Of a DNA stretch of 64,000 nucleotides, positions 39,096 to 51,907 are shown piece after piece; positions within the stretch are counted from its first letter, which is position 1, and every line of letters begins with the position of its first letter. The position numbers were made by a program, and so were the translations under genes. The DNA is from Baylisascaris procyonis (lineage: Eukaryota > Nematoda > Chromadorea > Rhabditida > Ascarididae), in contig JAZARR010000185.1 in NCBI GenBank assembly GCA_037389465.1, forward strand, positions 62,001-126,000, written 5' to 3'. The notes below the pieces were generated by a model. The model was not told where the DNA came from. It ran no database searches and saw only the letters and a program-made list of their open reading frames with translations.

Positions 39096-40006
39096 TCCGT
39101 CTGCAATGCATAAACGGCCATAATTTTACACTTGCCGATTGTTAGACAGAGAGAGGGAAGGAACCGACGAGAAAAAAAGGCGCTGGGACATCGAACACAC
39201 TGAATTTTTGCTTAAACACGCCCATTTAGGCATAATCTGTGCAAACCCCTTTCCCTCCCCTCCTAAACCGATCTCCTTGCCCCATCTCCTTGTACCTTCT
39301 CACCTTCCTTGTGTAGGTTCTCTCAAAGAGCTTCTATCGGAATTTGTCTGACATACAGGAAAGAAGAACACTTCGGTTTATGAAGAGAAGGATGTTCCAG
39401 AGAGGAAGTAGAATAATAGCATTAGGACCGAATGCGTTAATAATTACTTTACATAATCGATCCACGATAAGGGCAGAAATTATGATGCATACAATCATAT
39501 GTATATGAAAGGAGATAGAAAAGCGTCAAATACAGATGTACGAGATGAACTTTTCGTCACTTAAATAAGCTTCTCTCGGCAGTACTTTTGGCCGTTCAAA
39601 CGATCGAAAGTGTTATGCCTCTATTGCTAATCGACGGCGCCAAACAAAAGTGTAGAAAGTTTTCAGCTTTCTAACTCCTTTACAAAAGAAACTGGCTGGT
39701 TGCATAACTTGAAGAATGATGCGGAAAATTCGCAAATTCAGGCGCCATATTCAAATATGAAGATCGAATACAACGGTTACACTTTCAGAGACGCATTTCT
39801 GTGTTATTACTAATAAAAGCGACAACTTAAAAATCGGATAAACTCAAAAACTTCTTGACTCGATGACTTATAAATTTTCCCTTGGACACTCTTTAATTTC
39901 AAGTCAACAGTTTACTGGCGAATACGAATAAAATTAACTGAATTTCCCGATGATTACAAATAAAATCAACGTCATGCGGTATCTCGATGTCACCTTACTT
40001 TTTCAG

Positions 40007-40237
40007 GATAATATGGCTGAAATAGAACATTTCATTTCAACCTCCTTCAATGAGCTTGAAATTAACCGCTCACATATTTTATTTAAAACAGTGATGCAAG
40101 AGATTCTTCTGTCATGTGCTAAGGTCGCGGAGGAGGGGGGTTGGGGTGACCATGTCTGCCGAAAATCACGCATAGTAAACCCGAATGGAACATCCACCAG
40201 TGCAAACAATGAATGTGCGTCTTCGGCCGCATGTTAG
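40007..40237 (+). CDS. Candidate exon, possibly a small-GTPase-like C-terminal part
   Basis: The strong acceptor CCTTACTTTTTCAG is followed by GAT AAT ATG and a frame of 76 codons to TAG. The first half (HFISTSFNELEINRSHILFK, then TVMQEILL) has low third-position GC and resembles the F-x-E-T-S-A region and last helix of Ras-like GTPases. An NK motif upstream in the same frame (TNKIN) is suggestive, but the switch and P-loop exons were not found. The donor AAG before GTCGCG at 40123 would remove the G-rich 3' half. Function is not assigned. Confidence 0.3.
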   Translation, partial: DNMAEIEHFISTSFNELEINRSHILFKTVMQEILLSCAKVAEEGGWGDHVCRKSRIVNPNGTSTSANNECASSAAC

Positions 40238-40516
40238 CAACGATTTTACGATACGTTTGCAATAATGTGAACATTCGGGACACCGAAAATAACAGCAACC
40301 TCGGATTTGCGGTTCCGAAATTGGAGAGCTCAAATTAGGAACGATGGGTAGGACCAGGAAGCATTTATAAGCACAACGTACTGTGTCCTTCACACATCAG
40401 GTGTTAACATAATCCACACTGTAGACATTGTGTTGCGTTTTCGCCCAAAAATTCTTTCATACTTTTAGCAATGAAATTGTCTTGGGTGCGCCTCATCAGC
40501 ATTGCTTCCTGCCTAG

Positions 40517-40673
40517 CTTTTCGAGTCGTCAACCATGTTTGGCACTGGCGTTATGTCCCTTAGAAACAGCAGCGAAGTGTTGCTTAGAGTTCACGACAAA
40601 CCCTTTACTCCCTTGCTCATCATTGGAGCCCGTTCAAAAGTTTCAAGGATCGCTTTTCGCTACATTGACATAA
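40517..40673 (+). CDS. Candidate exon, unknown protein
   Basis: The acceptor ATTGCTTCCTGCCTAG is followed by two open plus-strand frames, while the minus strand is closed. One begins FSSRQPCLALALCPLETAAK and is cysteine-rich. The other contains EVLLRVHDKPFTPLLIIGAR. The first has the lower third-position GC. It lies 390 bases downstream of the candidate exon at 40007 and could belong to the same gene. Confidence 0.28.
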
Positions 40674-41771
40674 CCGAGAGTATTAGTTTCCATTTCTTTT
40701 GTGTTCTTTGCAAAATTTACAGCAATTTATTCTAAAAATTTCCGACTAAATATTTCTACTGCAGAAGTGGACTAACTTGGAATTTTGGAACTACCGAAAA
40801 GTAAAAACCCAAGCAAAATGCCGGCTATTTTGATGTTTGAAAACTTCGAAACTCGGGATATAGGGAGCCGGGATCAATAAAAATTCGAAGCCGAATTTTT
40901 GGACTATATGAAGCCGCGAGAGGGAGGGGAATGGAGAGGTCCAAAAGATTTCTGGCGCTCTTGTTGAAATTTCGGGGAGATGCAAAACTACTCTCGAAAC
41001 ATCTTTTATACCTTCGTCCAATATAAGAAACCTCACTTCACACACAGAGTACAAATTTGAAACAAAGCTTGTGTGTCAATAAATTTGCATAATTAAACAA
41101 CTGCATGAAAGCAGAGTTATGAAGGCACAAAGCAGTTATGAAAATGAGAGTGCAGCTTATCTTTTTATAAAAAGGTTTACGATAATATTTATGAATGTGA
41201 GCGAAATGATCATTCTGTGATTAACTTGTTGTAATATTTTCAATTAAGGAAAATATTATGTATGAAATGTAACATGCAAACTGATTTTGAAGTAAATCGA
41301 TCATACGCTTCATATCGCAGTAATGCGCAGACACCTCTCCATTGCGAACCGCACAATTGCGCACTCGAATAAAAGTTCGCATGCGATTGTTGCTCCAGTC
41401 GACGCCTCTCATAACTTGATAGCGATATGCCAGAGAAGCAGACTGAGTAGTTTTTTGAAAGGTGATGAATGAGCAGTGGGTAAAATTTCTAAACTGTGAA
41501 CTTCAGGGCAAAAATTTTTTTCTTGGTCAATAGAAAATCGCCAAAACGCAGTGCCCAAAAAACGATCCTTAGCAGTGTTTTTGATAGTTGAAGTGTGATG
41601 AAGCGGGACCCTTCCATCATAAATCATATTTCAGAACCATTGTTAAAAAGCTACTGAGGTCATTTCATTCTTGGTGCAGCTAAAATAAGAGATTAGAACA
41701 TGTGAATAAAACAACGAAATAGATAGCTGCATGAGCTTGACTGGGAGGCACACGTTACAAGTGGGAAGTAG

Positions 41772-42143
41772 GGGAATTGGTTTTCCAAAGGAATGCGACG
41801 GCTCTTTATTCGTAGATACCGCAGGATGAAAGCTATAGCAAGGGATCTTCGAGAAATTGGTATTGAGGCACTGCAGTCTGAACCTGTTGAAAATAATTCC
41901 AGAGGTATTCGCATGTGGATGACACACCTTGTTCTTTGAACTTCCGAAATCCCATTGCGTAGTGTTACAAAATTGTCGGCCAACCAGCTCAACGAACTTT
42001 TTGTTGATGAAATAATCTCCAATGTTTCTAATCAGCAACCTATTTCTATTTCAAGTAATCTCACTTTAAACAAAACTGAAAAGGTGCTCGCCTTTAGTAC
42101 AACACAGACCCCTTCGAGCAATTTCATTTTGATGAAAAAATAG
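41772..42143 (+). pseudogene. Coding remnant with one in-frame TGA, possible transposase-like
   Basis: One plus-strand frame of 124 codons runs to TAG at 42143 and is broken only by TGA at 41937. The first part is basic and helical (RRYRRMKAIARDLREIGIEA, then GIRMWMTHLVL); the second reads LSANQLNELFVDEIISNVSN. Third-position GC is about 35% in both halves, as in the secure exons. No donor and acceptor pair of matching phase removes the stop, so a decayed gene or transposon frame is the simplest reading. A resemblance to DNA-binding parts of transposases is only an impression. Confidence 0.35.
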
Positions 42144-42144
42144 C

Positions 42145-42530
42145 GACTGAAGATAAAAAAACATTAATACTGATTGATAGTGAAGATAGAAAACAAAGAG
42201 AGTGAAGATAAAACATTTAGGGTGCAAACAAAAAACGCTGAGAATGTGGAGAGAAAAACATTAAAAATAAAGATTACAGAATGTAAAGGAATGAAGATGA
42301 AAAAATTGAAAGTGAAAATAAAAAATATTAAGAGTGATTGGTAGCGATGATAGAGAATGAAAATGAAACATTGATAGTGAAGATAAAAGCATAGAGAGTG
42401 AGGACAAAAAAAATAGTTGAGTCTAGATTAAAAAAAAAAAGAGTGTAAGAATAAAAAACGCTATGAATGAAGATAAAAAAGTTGAGTGTAAACATAAAAG
42501 CACTGAAACTAAAAATAGAAGAGTCACCCT
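42145..42530. repeat. Degenerate purine-rich minisatellite, 20-23 bp period
   Basis: About 16 diverged units resemble AGTGAAGATAAAAAACATTG, with GAG-TGAAGATA recurring at 20- to 23-base spacing. The plus strand is almost free of C. It starts directly after the broken frame ending at 42143. Confidence 0.65.
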
Positions 42531-44280
42531 AAAATATACGCTCTTTTTGATGAATTAGTGCAAATCTCTGATTGCATTTGTCTAAATTATAATGAGTAAT
42601 TTTCATTGTGATGATGCAAATATTTGAAAAACAAAATAAATTTTAAAAGATAGTTGTAAATTTTTATAATTCTTTATTCTTTTCATTTATCAACACCGAT
42701 ATATTACGATGTCGTTTTTGAGAGAATGTATTATGCACAAACTGTCGATACGAAACGAATAATTAGCTCATGTGGAATGCAGCATGACAATAGAAAAAGT
42801 AGCGTTAGATTGAATGGAATGCAGTGTCACTGTAGAAGAAGCAAATAAACAGCAAACACATTAAAAAAAAAGGAAACGATGGAGGAAATAGCTTTGATAT
42901 CATTGCATGACATCATATTAGCGAGGTTACATTGCATTACTATTTTGCAAATATGAAAGTTGCTATTAATTATGGTTGATTTATATAAACAACGCATATA
43001 ATAGATTATATTTATTCTCAAAAATTCTTATAACGTATACTATGAATTGATAGAGCGTGGCTTAGTTATTGAATTTGCAAAATATTGCACAAAGATCGAG
43101 GGTTTTTGCATTGTGAAGTGATATTTTTTGGCTCCTCGTTTACAAAAACGAATTGCAAAATGATTTTATAGGAATCCATGCAATCGTATTGATGAGATGC
43201 ATATCGAACATCTTCAGAAGGCGCTGAATGGCAATTCTGAAATCAATATTAAACACGCTCTTGAATTCATCACAACAATGCCACTCTTATAGCATAACAT
43301 GGAATAAAAATTTTCGCTCATTCCACTTTCTTTCCCTCCATTATAAAAAATCGCGATAACGACTCTTATAGTATAGATTTAATTCCAGATAACGTGAAAT
43401 CGAACGATATATAAATAAACAGGTAAATAAACAAAGTAAATATACAAATAAATAAATGAATATTTCTACATTTGTTTTCACTTCTTTTTTACTTATTTCC
43501 TTTTACACAAATTTTTCATATTCACATTTATTTATCTGCACATATATATACAAATGTATTTGCATTTCGCATTGTTAGAAAATGAGAAATTAAAAAAAAA
43601 CCTTGCAATTCTACTATCTGTACAATATACACTTGTGTTGCACAAAAATTTCCCTTGCTCGAAGAATTTTGCCGAGATGAGACGCAAAAAAAAGGAAAGA
43701 GTGTTGGCAATTTTCTTTACAATTAGCTTAATGATAATTTCTTAATAATAGTTACTTCTGTGCTAACGTCCACATCAACAACAGAACGAGTTGGGAATCA
43801 ATCCACATGAAATAGTGATCCATAGATGCCAACTTGACAAATAATTCTCAGTGAAAGAAAAAAACATTAGCACTACCACTTTCGCTAACATTCAAAATAA
43901 AAATCTAACAGGGATAAAAATACTATTAAAACCCAACCGAGCAAACATCCCAATCCTTGAACTGGCCCGCCAGCATATGATCATCAAAATCTTCATGGTT
44001 GCATACACCTAGGCGAAAAGTTCGATGGCAACGTGAGCAACGACGTAGGCACGTCTCAAATCTTAGAAAATGAAAGGAAAGTATTTATCGCCTTTAACGG
44101 GTTTTGAGATATCCAGCGAAAAAATCCTTTGTCTCTCGTTGAACTTTATGGATTCCTTATCATTCCTTTCACTTCCCAAAACCAACGACGCCAATGGATC
44201 TGTGCAACTGCAATCAATAAATTATAGATCAACTGCCTTCGGGCACAACGGAGAACCTATGACCATAAGATAGAGCAAAC
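42531..44280. other. Intergenic, AT-rich
   Basis: Nothing recognisable was seen apart from short A-rich and T-rich runs. Confidence 0.55.
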
Positions 44281-44314
44281 TATCTACAAATGAGCTGAGG
44301 CAAGGATCTGGGCG

Positions 44315-44610
44315 TATAAAGGGAGAGCGTATTTGCTTACAGGAATCTGTGTGCCTCTAGCTTTCCAGGTGAGATGTCGTCCTTTCGAGAGTCGGTTCGA
44401 ACCGCGACAGTGCCCAGTCTCGACTGGGAAGTGTCTCGGGAGTGAGGGGTTCCTGGTGATCGCTGGCGCGGATGTGGCACCATTTGCGCCAGCGTGCTGT
44501 CGGAGCGACGTCCCCCGTGCCTCCCCTCCAGCTTACTATTGTTGATTTTATTGAGGCTTAATAAAAACCTCAACCTCTCGTCTCGTTGCCAGATTACACA
44601 GCATCTGGTC
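44315..44610 (+). mobile_element. Retroelement fragment: LTR-like or tRNA-derived SINE-like
   Basis: A GC-rich island stands out from its AT-rich surroundings. It has TATAAA at 44315, a near-consensus polymerase III A box (TAGCTTTCCAGG at 44358), a perfect B box (GGTTCGAACC at 44394) and AATAAA at 44560, followed by CCTCAACCTCTCGTCTCG. TATA, poly(A) signal and a U5-like pyrimidine tail suit an LTR; TGGTCGAACG at about 44611 could be a primer-binding site. The A and B boxes suit a tRNA-derived SINE, though their spacing (36) is short. The 168-codon minus frame across it is not taken as a gene. Confidence 0.4.
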
Positions 44611-45199
44611 GAACGTCGAAAAAAAGGAATTTGCGAATCCTTCGGGGACAAATCAAGAGTTGGAGGGAAAAACAGGGTCCAACACCCTTGCATCTGAGCA
44701 CTTTCGGTTTCGATTCCACAATAGGAAGCATCTCTTTTGACCCTTCTTGGTTCCTGAATTAGAAATATGATTTCCGGTATCCCCCATGCATACAAACCCT
44801 GAGAGGTAAAATTTAACGGTGATCTGAACGCATTTGAGAGCAATCACACAACAAACTCAGAAAAGAATCCAAATACGTTTGAGAATTTCTTCGTCCAATC
44901 TGGCATCTGGATTTAGCAAGTGAAAAAACTCATCATGAAATCTGGATTGCTGGGAATGCTTTCCGGTAAAATCTTCACTGGCGATTCTTGTGCAAAGGAT
45001 CTCCAATTATGACGAAAATTTGAATGGCCATCAAAGGTCAGTGCCATAGGCACCGTGGAGATCTTTATGATCTGTAGTCGCAAATGTCCTTATTTATATC
45101 ATGGTTCCAGAAATAAATGAAAATCTCCTCTCCCCCTCTCCTTCCCCCCAACAGCGCAAACAAAGAAATGAAAACAGTGTGGTGGATACTTCTTGACAG

Positions 45200-45334
45200 T
45201 TGCAAACAAACAAACTTCGAAGCACTCATTACTTAGCCCGATCGCTTCGTGAGACCCAACTCGGCATCGAAGATCCGAATTTCAGGCATCAACAGATGAG
45301 GAGGGCTATTCCCGAGATCCTCAATAACCTTTAG
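45200..45334 (+). CDS. Candidate terminal exon or retroelement coding remnant
   Basis: The acceptor GATACTTCTTGACAG leads into 44 codons: LQTNKLRSTHYLARSLRETQ, then LGIEDPNFRHQQMRRAIPEI, then LNNL and TAG. It sits in the same GC-rich island as the LTR-like fragment. It may be part of the same old retroelement or a real exon; no family was recognised. Confidence 0.28.
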   Translation: MQTNKLRSTHYLARSLRETQLGIEDPNFRHQQMRRAIPEILNNL

Positions 45335-48300
45335 GATTTGGCTCTCGTTTCTCGTTGTGTTCGTTATCATTTCGTTGGGTCAACACGGGCGTATGTTATC
45401 GCAACGCACTCCCTTTCGTTTAGACTCGTTCACTATAAGCTTTAGCTATAGTTGGATATTGATTAATTTAGTGCGGTGTAGTCTGCCAGCTCTCCGATGA
45501 GGTTCCCATCAGAGATTAAACTTCGTCGTCTGGGTCCTCTCTCCGACATTTCGCTTCCTCCGATGAGGTAACCCAAGGACGACCAAGAGTCCTTTCCTCG
45601 TATCATGCTAGTCGAAAACATTATTTCCTCAGTAGTCATTTCTACCTAATCTATAAATTTCACTGTAATCATTAAAATTGGTGTCGAAAGTGACAATTTC
45701 CCAACATATGGATGGACATATGGAAACTATCAAGATTTGATCGTTTCCAGCTCTATCGCTTTATGCAATCCTTTTATAACCCTATTGTTTTATATTGTGG
45801 CAGATGCATCTCAACCGATCTAACCCTATTTACATCTGAACTAATTTAATTGTTGCAAGGTTTTTTGTGTTAGTGCAGCTTGTTTTGCTCTAATTTATTT
45901 CTCATCCTCCCCTTAACACATCTTTTTGTTATTTTTTGCCATTATTCTGTTGATGAAGGAATAAGAGATATATGCTAGTATACACATTTGTTCATTTACA
46001 AAGCAAAACAAAAACATAGAAATTGACATGAACATGATAGAATTGAGTATAGATGGAGATTCAGAAGAACGAGCTAAGATTCTAAGAGTAAGGCTAAGAG
46101 AACCTGTCTTCCATCTTATAAACCTACTCGCTCACGGTTACAATAATCCACTTAGCGTTTACTCTTCAGTATTTGTCAGTTCAAAAGAAAAAAATTAAAT
46201 CATTCATATACAGGCTTGTAAAGGAAAGTGTTTCGATATTTAAGACAGAAGCATAAAGCTCTTAAAGCTTCGATAATCACAAATAACTGTACTTCTTTTA
46301 CTTATTAGTTCTGTTAAAAAACATTTTGCTAAATGCACAAGCTTGCGGTAATGTTATCGCTATTCGATTATTAACGGTGAAATGTTAGCGTAATATTACA
46401 GGTAGGTTAGCATTTGGTTGTTTGGGTATTAGCAAGCTTCTCTTAAGCACGTTTTTTTCAAGTACAATTTAATGCGCTACTTTTTATCACCATCTACGCC
46501 ACATCGAAAAACCAGCTTAACAATATTTGCATTATACTAGAGTGCTTTTATTGTTACTAACTGGCTGTGATTATCATGCGAATAAAACTTGCAGTGAGCT
46601 CATGGCTAGTCATGGAAAAAAATTTACAGGTAGGAAAAGCGCTTCTTTGAACCCCTAAGAATCCAACGCATTCCACACTTGTCTTTATAAGCTAAGAGAT
46701 AAAGTCGAGGCAGTCAGCAACCATTACACACCTATGCATAAGTGCACACACATGCACTTATGTAAGGAAATTAGAAACTCAAGACCAGTGATGGGTGACT
46801 TCGGAATAGTTGTCCCCGAGTGAAATTCAGTAATCGGCTCATTGCTGCAGGGATATCTGGCGTTGAAGATTTTCTACATTCGGAATCGGAAAGATTGAAT
46901 TCTTCTTAGCGGAGTCAACGTTTGGAGCTAGAATTTTGGGTCTCATAGCAGTCGGAATCACCTAATTTCGTCAGAGTCGTCTAACTTTGTTCACTTTCTT
47001 AGACCCCTTTCGCAGGTACAAATTCTCAGAAGACCTACAAATTCATGGGATGCGCCAAAGCATGTGACTTCAGGAAGTGTAGCGGTAATTGTTGGAGAGG
47101 AGCCTAAATACGTATTTCTGCATTCAACCTCCCCATGCTAAAACGTTTTTAGGGCAAGAGTTCCATTTTTGTTGAAAGAGATTTTGAATCTACAACAGGT
47201 AAGCAGTTTCTAATTTTCTATAGCGATGCGTCTAGGGAAAGATTAGCCAACAACATTAGTCGTCTCTATGGTTGATTTTCACAACGAAAGGAAAAGCTGA
47301 CACTGTGCATGACGATAGAGGCTTGCACACCTAATCCATCATAAAATCAGATAACTGCCACAAAATAGCGAAGTGAAAAACGCTTTCTTTCACTCAAAGT
47401 GAGAGACATATGGCTTGCACTCACGTGCACTAGCAAAATCAGACTTGCAAATTGCGATTTGCAGGTGGAGGCTTTAAAACCAACGGTGTCCAAGTATGTC
47501 CTGCAAGAATTTAATATGGACACTTCTTAGATCCGGGACGAATCTACCGTACTCTTAGTTTCTTGAGAGAACAAAAAGTGCTGTTAAGACAGCGTCACGC
47601 AGATACACGCACACGCATATATGCAAGCGCAAATACTCGCAGATAATTAACAAGCACAAGCCTTTCTTTTGATGGTCGAAGGAAATGCAGTGAAAATGGA
47701 CAGTCAGAACAACTGAGAATAGTGTGTAAAAATTGCGAAAAATAAAAAAAAGGTTGGAAAACAGATGAACAGGCTGGCTCGACATGAGTTTCTGCAATTC
47801 CGCCCATCTGACTAACTAGTTACGCAAATTGCCAGTAAGTAATTAATAAAATTTGCACGCATATTTTAATTGGCCAATCCTTGGCACAAATTCCTCATAA
47901 AAGATTCGATCCTCACAACTCATCGATGTGAAGTGAAAAAACAATCGATGGTAGAATGCTCGCAAATTTTTAGGATTATAAATTTCAAATGAATATAATT
48001 CTCTTCGAGATCGATGGATCAACTGAGATGTCCATTTTTGTATGATGTTATCTGGTGGCTAGACACTCTAGTTTCAGTGGTTCCCAGATTAAAATTGCAC
48101 CAATCGATAAACGGACGCATAAACAACGTTATAATAATGCGATGTATAGATTCGAGTTTATGAAAAATACATTTCAAATGCAATATAATATATCAGATCA
48201 ATTTCATATATAGTAATCAATCAATAAACATTACAATAAAATAGTAATAAATAATAATAAAATAAAAGACGAAGTGAACACGTGGGTACACCAGTATATA

Positions 48301-50474
48301 ACGAAGTATAGCATTAGTTTCAAATGCGTATAGTGCACGTCGCAACTATAGAATCGATGACATATAGTGGTTATCAGTGAGAGGCGTTGCGTAGTGCTTT
48401 GAAGCCATGCAGTCCGTTCATTACCCACTTTACTATCGCCTTCATTAACCAGCAATAGATATGTTGATTTGAATTTTTTTATTATTTACTTAAAAAATCT
48501 CTGATCATTTGTTGTTTCTATTTTATGCTGAAAGAACGTAAAATTGTTTGTAGTGAACAAAATTGAAGGAATGAATCTACTGTGAAGATATTCAGTTGTG
48601 TTCGCAACTGAAAAACATAAATTTAAGCGCCAAATGAAAATACGAAAAAATATGATCGCTTAATATTGATAACATCATAAACGTTGAGCATTAAATAAAA
48701 ACAGAAATGAATAGATGAACGTAACCAATCAAACGAGCCGTTATTCAAACAATATCAATGCAAGCATATGAAAAGGCATATATATACAATGTTGTACAGA
48801 TTGTAATGATTTCCTTCTACTTAAATTCTTAGCAAAATCATAATACTTTAGCATAAATTCTTAGCAAAATCTCTATTCGGCTTCTGAAGAGCTCAGAAAG
48901 TTTTTCCTTCTCTATTCCCTTTCTTCTCCTTGTCACACCTCCCTCGTTTGTATGGTTGCATTCTTCAATGATCATCTATTGGCTTATTTGATGCTTTCTT
49001 CAAACAAATGAGGCAAAAATTCAATTTCGTTAACTCATAGCTCCACTGATTCGATAGAGTCACGTGAAAAAGTTCAATGAATTATAAAATGTCAAGAATC
49101 GAACCTAAAATATTGGAAACCTGTTTTTTAAAAAGATGAACTCAACTTGTCGATGATAATAAAAATGCCCCAACATCAACAGAGCACTGCTCAGTGTGTA
49201 CCATTTCAACAAATCTGATCGTCCTTTTAAATTCCTTTAAATTTTTGATACATTGCCAAACCCATCACAACCAACGATGATAAACTGAATTATGATGGGT
49301 AAATATATTTTCCAAACGAAGATAGCGGTAGGGATGGGGAGGGAAAAACCGGAAGCAGTATTAACCTTATCAACTGGTCATTGATTATGGCATAAACCCT
49401 AATCAATTGGGAAATTATGGGAAATTTCGATTTTATATGAGAAAAACGAGAAACAAAACACATTTCACTGATACTGAAATAAACAAAGGAAGAGTATACC
49501 TTGTTTTTTTTCTCCATAAGGAAGAGAAAAAGCTTAAAAAATTCTTTCAAATTTCTAGTAACTTCAAGAGATAAGGAAATAGGAGAGGAACAGATAAAAC
49601 CTTTTCATAAAGTCGCCTGTCAACAACTCTGATTGCGAACGTTCTTTTTATTCATTAACAAATAACAACAAGCGTGGTTAATTGGTCAGCACAATAATAT
49701 TAACGTCAAATTAGTGGAGAAGAGACTTGCGATTACTGTAACATCACTGTAGGCCCAGACTTAGGGCAACACATTGCTCAGAAATCGTAATCCGAGGCCG
49801 GCCGGATAAGCAAAGCCATTGTGGACCGCCTTACTATACTTTTTCTACTGTTATATACCAACAATTTTATGTTCCGGCACAGCGAGTACCCACACACATT
49901 TTTCGCATTTCCCTCTCTTTTTTGTGCAAATGCAACCTTACGACTTATAGAGAGTACCATGTCTGATCGAAAGTTGTTGTAGGCGATAAGCGGATTAGCA
50001 CGCAGGTAAGACAAGGTGATAACGGCAAGAAAAAAGCAAACGAATTTCCAAACAGCTATTTTGTGAGGAATTCGCTTAATTTCAAATCTGCATGTTCTAA
50101 CAGCGAATTTGTTTTTTGAAGCAATTCCAATCTTAATGAAAAATTTGCAAATCTGTCAAAAATAACCGCATATTTTAAACAAATAGTTTGAAAAATGTCA
50201 AATTAGTTTGAAAAATGTTGAGCCCTTTCGCATCAGGAAAACTAAAAAAACCAGGATGTGTGCATTAAGTAATAAGCAGACAAAAGTGTCTATCTTGTTG
50301 CCGAATTCAAATATGAGCAGCCTTGGGATGGTTGAAGTTCGGAACGTCCAGCAGAAAACTTGCAAGTTTTGACTACCCTAATGCGGTCTATAAATTCAGA
50401 TTGCTCCAAACTCCCTGTGAGTGAAGCCCTTTGAAGAAAAACACTCTTCTTTTTTATCACTACTTATGGAGGTC
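45335..50474. other. Intergenic, mostly AT-rich
   Basis: GC-rich remnants continue to about 45640, where CTCCGATGAGGT occurs twice 70 bases apart. Beyond that no gene, RNA or structured repeat could be supported. Confidence 0.5.
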
Positions 50475-50630
50475 TTGCCAGTTCGTAACCACTCTCCATT
50501 AAGGTACTGCTTCTTAGCCATTATCGGTCTATAGCCATTCTCACTTTAGGTCACTACTGGAGTTATTGTCGCTTCATAGCCACTTTCTTTTACAGTTCTT
50601 ATTCTGGGGCCATTGTCGATTCGCAGACCT
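50475..50630. repeat. Degenerate tandem repeat, period 45-47 bp
   Basis: Three units of 46, 45 and 47 bases start at 50475, 50521 and 50566 with TTGCCAGTTCGTAACC, TTATCGGTCTATAGCC and TTGTCGCTTCATAGCC. A partial fourth starts at 50613 with TTGTCGATTCGCAGACC. A possible earlier unit precedes 50475. The units are heavily diverged. Confidence 0.65.
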
Positions 50631-51907
50631 CGAGAAAAATGGGGTTAATCGAATAATAGATGACATCTCAAACATAGCGGCACCTTTCCACGTCCATTCA
50701 CACGACCGAATTGTGCGTTTGAGAATTGATACTGCGTCTGCATATTGATGATGTACGTACCACTTGTTGAGTGCAAAGAAACTAAAATATTTCTTTTACC
50801 TGCTGCAAGCAATGATTGCTACGACATTTTTATGCACTCTAAAGGTTCATATTTGCAAAATAAATTACGTCAACGCCATACCCATGCATTTATGCCGATG
50901 TGCGCATGTTTGTGTTTGTTTGTTTGCCTATCTATCTGTAAAGTGATTCCAACTCAAGAAATGCTGCAATCAAGTTTAGGAGATCATAGTATTGAGCATA
51001 GGATGGCCACCAAAACGCTCATCTATCAACATCAAAAGAAGTTAAACTTTTGTATAAATATTCGTACATTTTACAGCCGGTCGAATACTCACCATGCAGC
51101 AATCACATCAATTTAAACACACCATATCGCCCTTCATTTACTTTAATTTAGAAAATATGATGAAGCAAACCGAATTGATGGATCTAATATAGACGGAAGA
51201 TGAAACAGTTAAAAATTTCATCATACTCTTTTCACTTTTTAGGTGAAAAGCTGAATAAAACTATGTAGTTGCAAGTTGTTAACAAACAGCTACATGTTGA
51301 CATGAAAGATCGTTTAATAAAGCGCTTTTCGAGAGGTAAATAAACTTTCTCTTCTCACATAGTACGCTTTTTCTGCCTTCGCTTATTATTTGCATTTATA
51401 AATTTGCATCAGTGATGCGTTTCATTGAAAAATGATTTCTGTTCGTATGGATGTATGCGTGTATGTTTATATGTTCAATTGTCCTCCCTGCTGTTACAAT
51501 TCAAAGATCATTGAAGAGACGAGAGTAGCAAAATTCGGACGTCAAAGGTGACAATCTAAAGCACCTTTCCAGTTGATTCATCAACTCAAACGGAATAAAT
51601 AACCACCTGAGTTGCTAGAAAATCGTTCAAAACTTGTTTTTATTGAATTAAGATTTTAAGAAAGAGAGATTCTGCAGCGAATTCGCGACCGCCTCGCTAG
51701 AAAACAATGAACGTTCGAGATAAGATTCCTAGCAACAATCGATTCTACTAATATGTAAGCAGACTGTCGCTTGTTTTTTTTTCGGTACTGATAATTAATA
51801 AAAGCGGTCGGTCCGATGAGCGAAATTCCAAATGCGCACTTTGCAATAGCTCTGCTGAGAGGTTAGCATGATCTTCTGTTTTTTAATGCACATTTAACAG
51901 CTGTTTA

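Noticed and set aside
41643..42038. Two overlapping minus-strand frames of 131 and 109 codons
   Set aside because: Shadows of the plus-strand frame at 41772-42143, which has lower third-position GC.
44337..44843. Minus-strand 168-codon frame
   Set aside because: Lies across the retroelement-like island; no recognisable domain, and stop-poor because of GC content.
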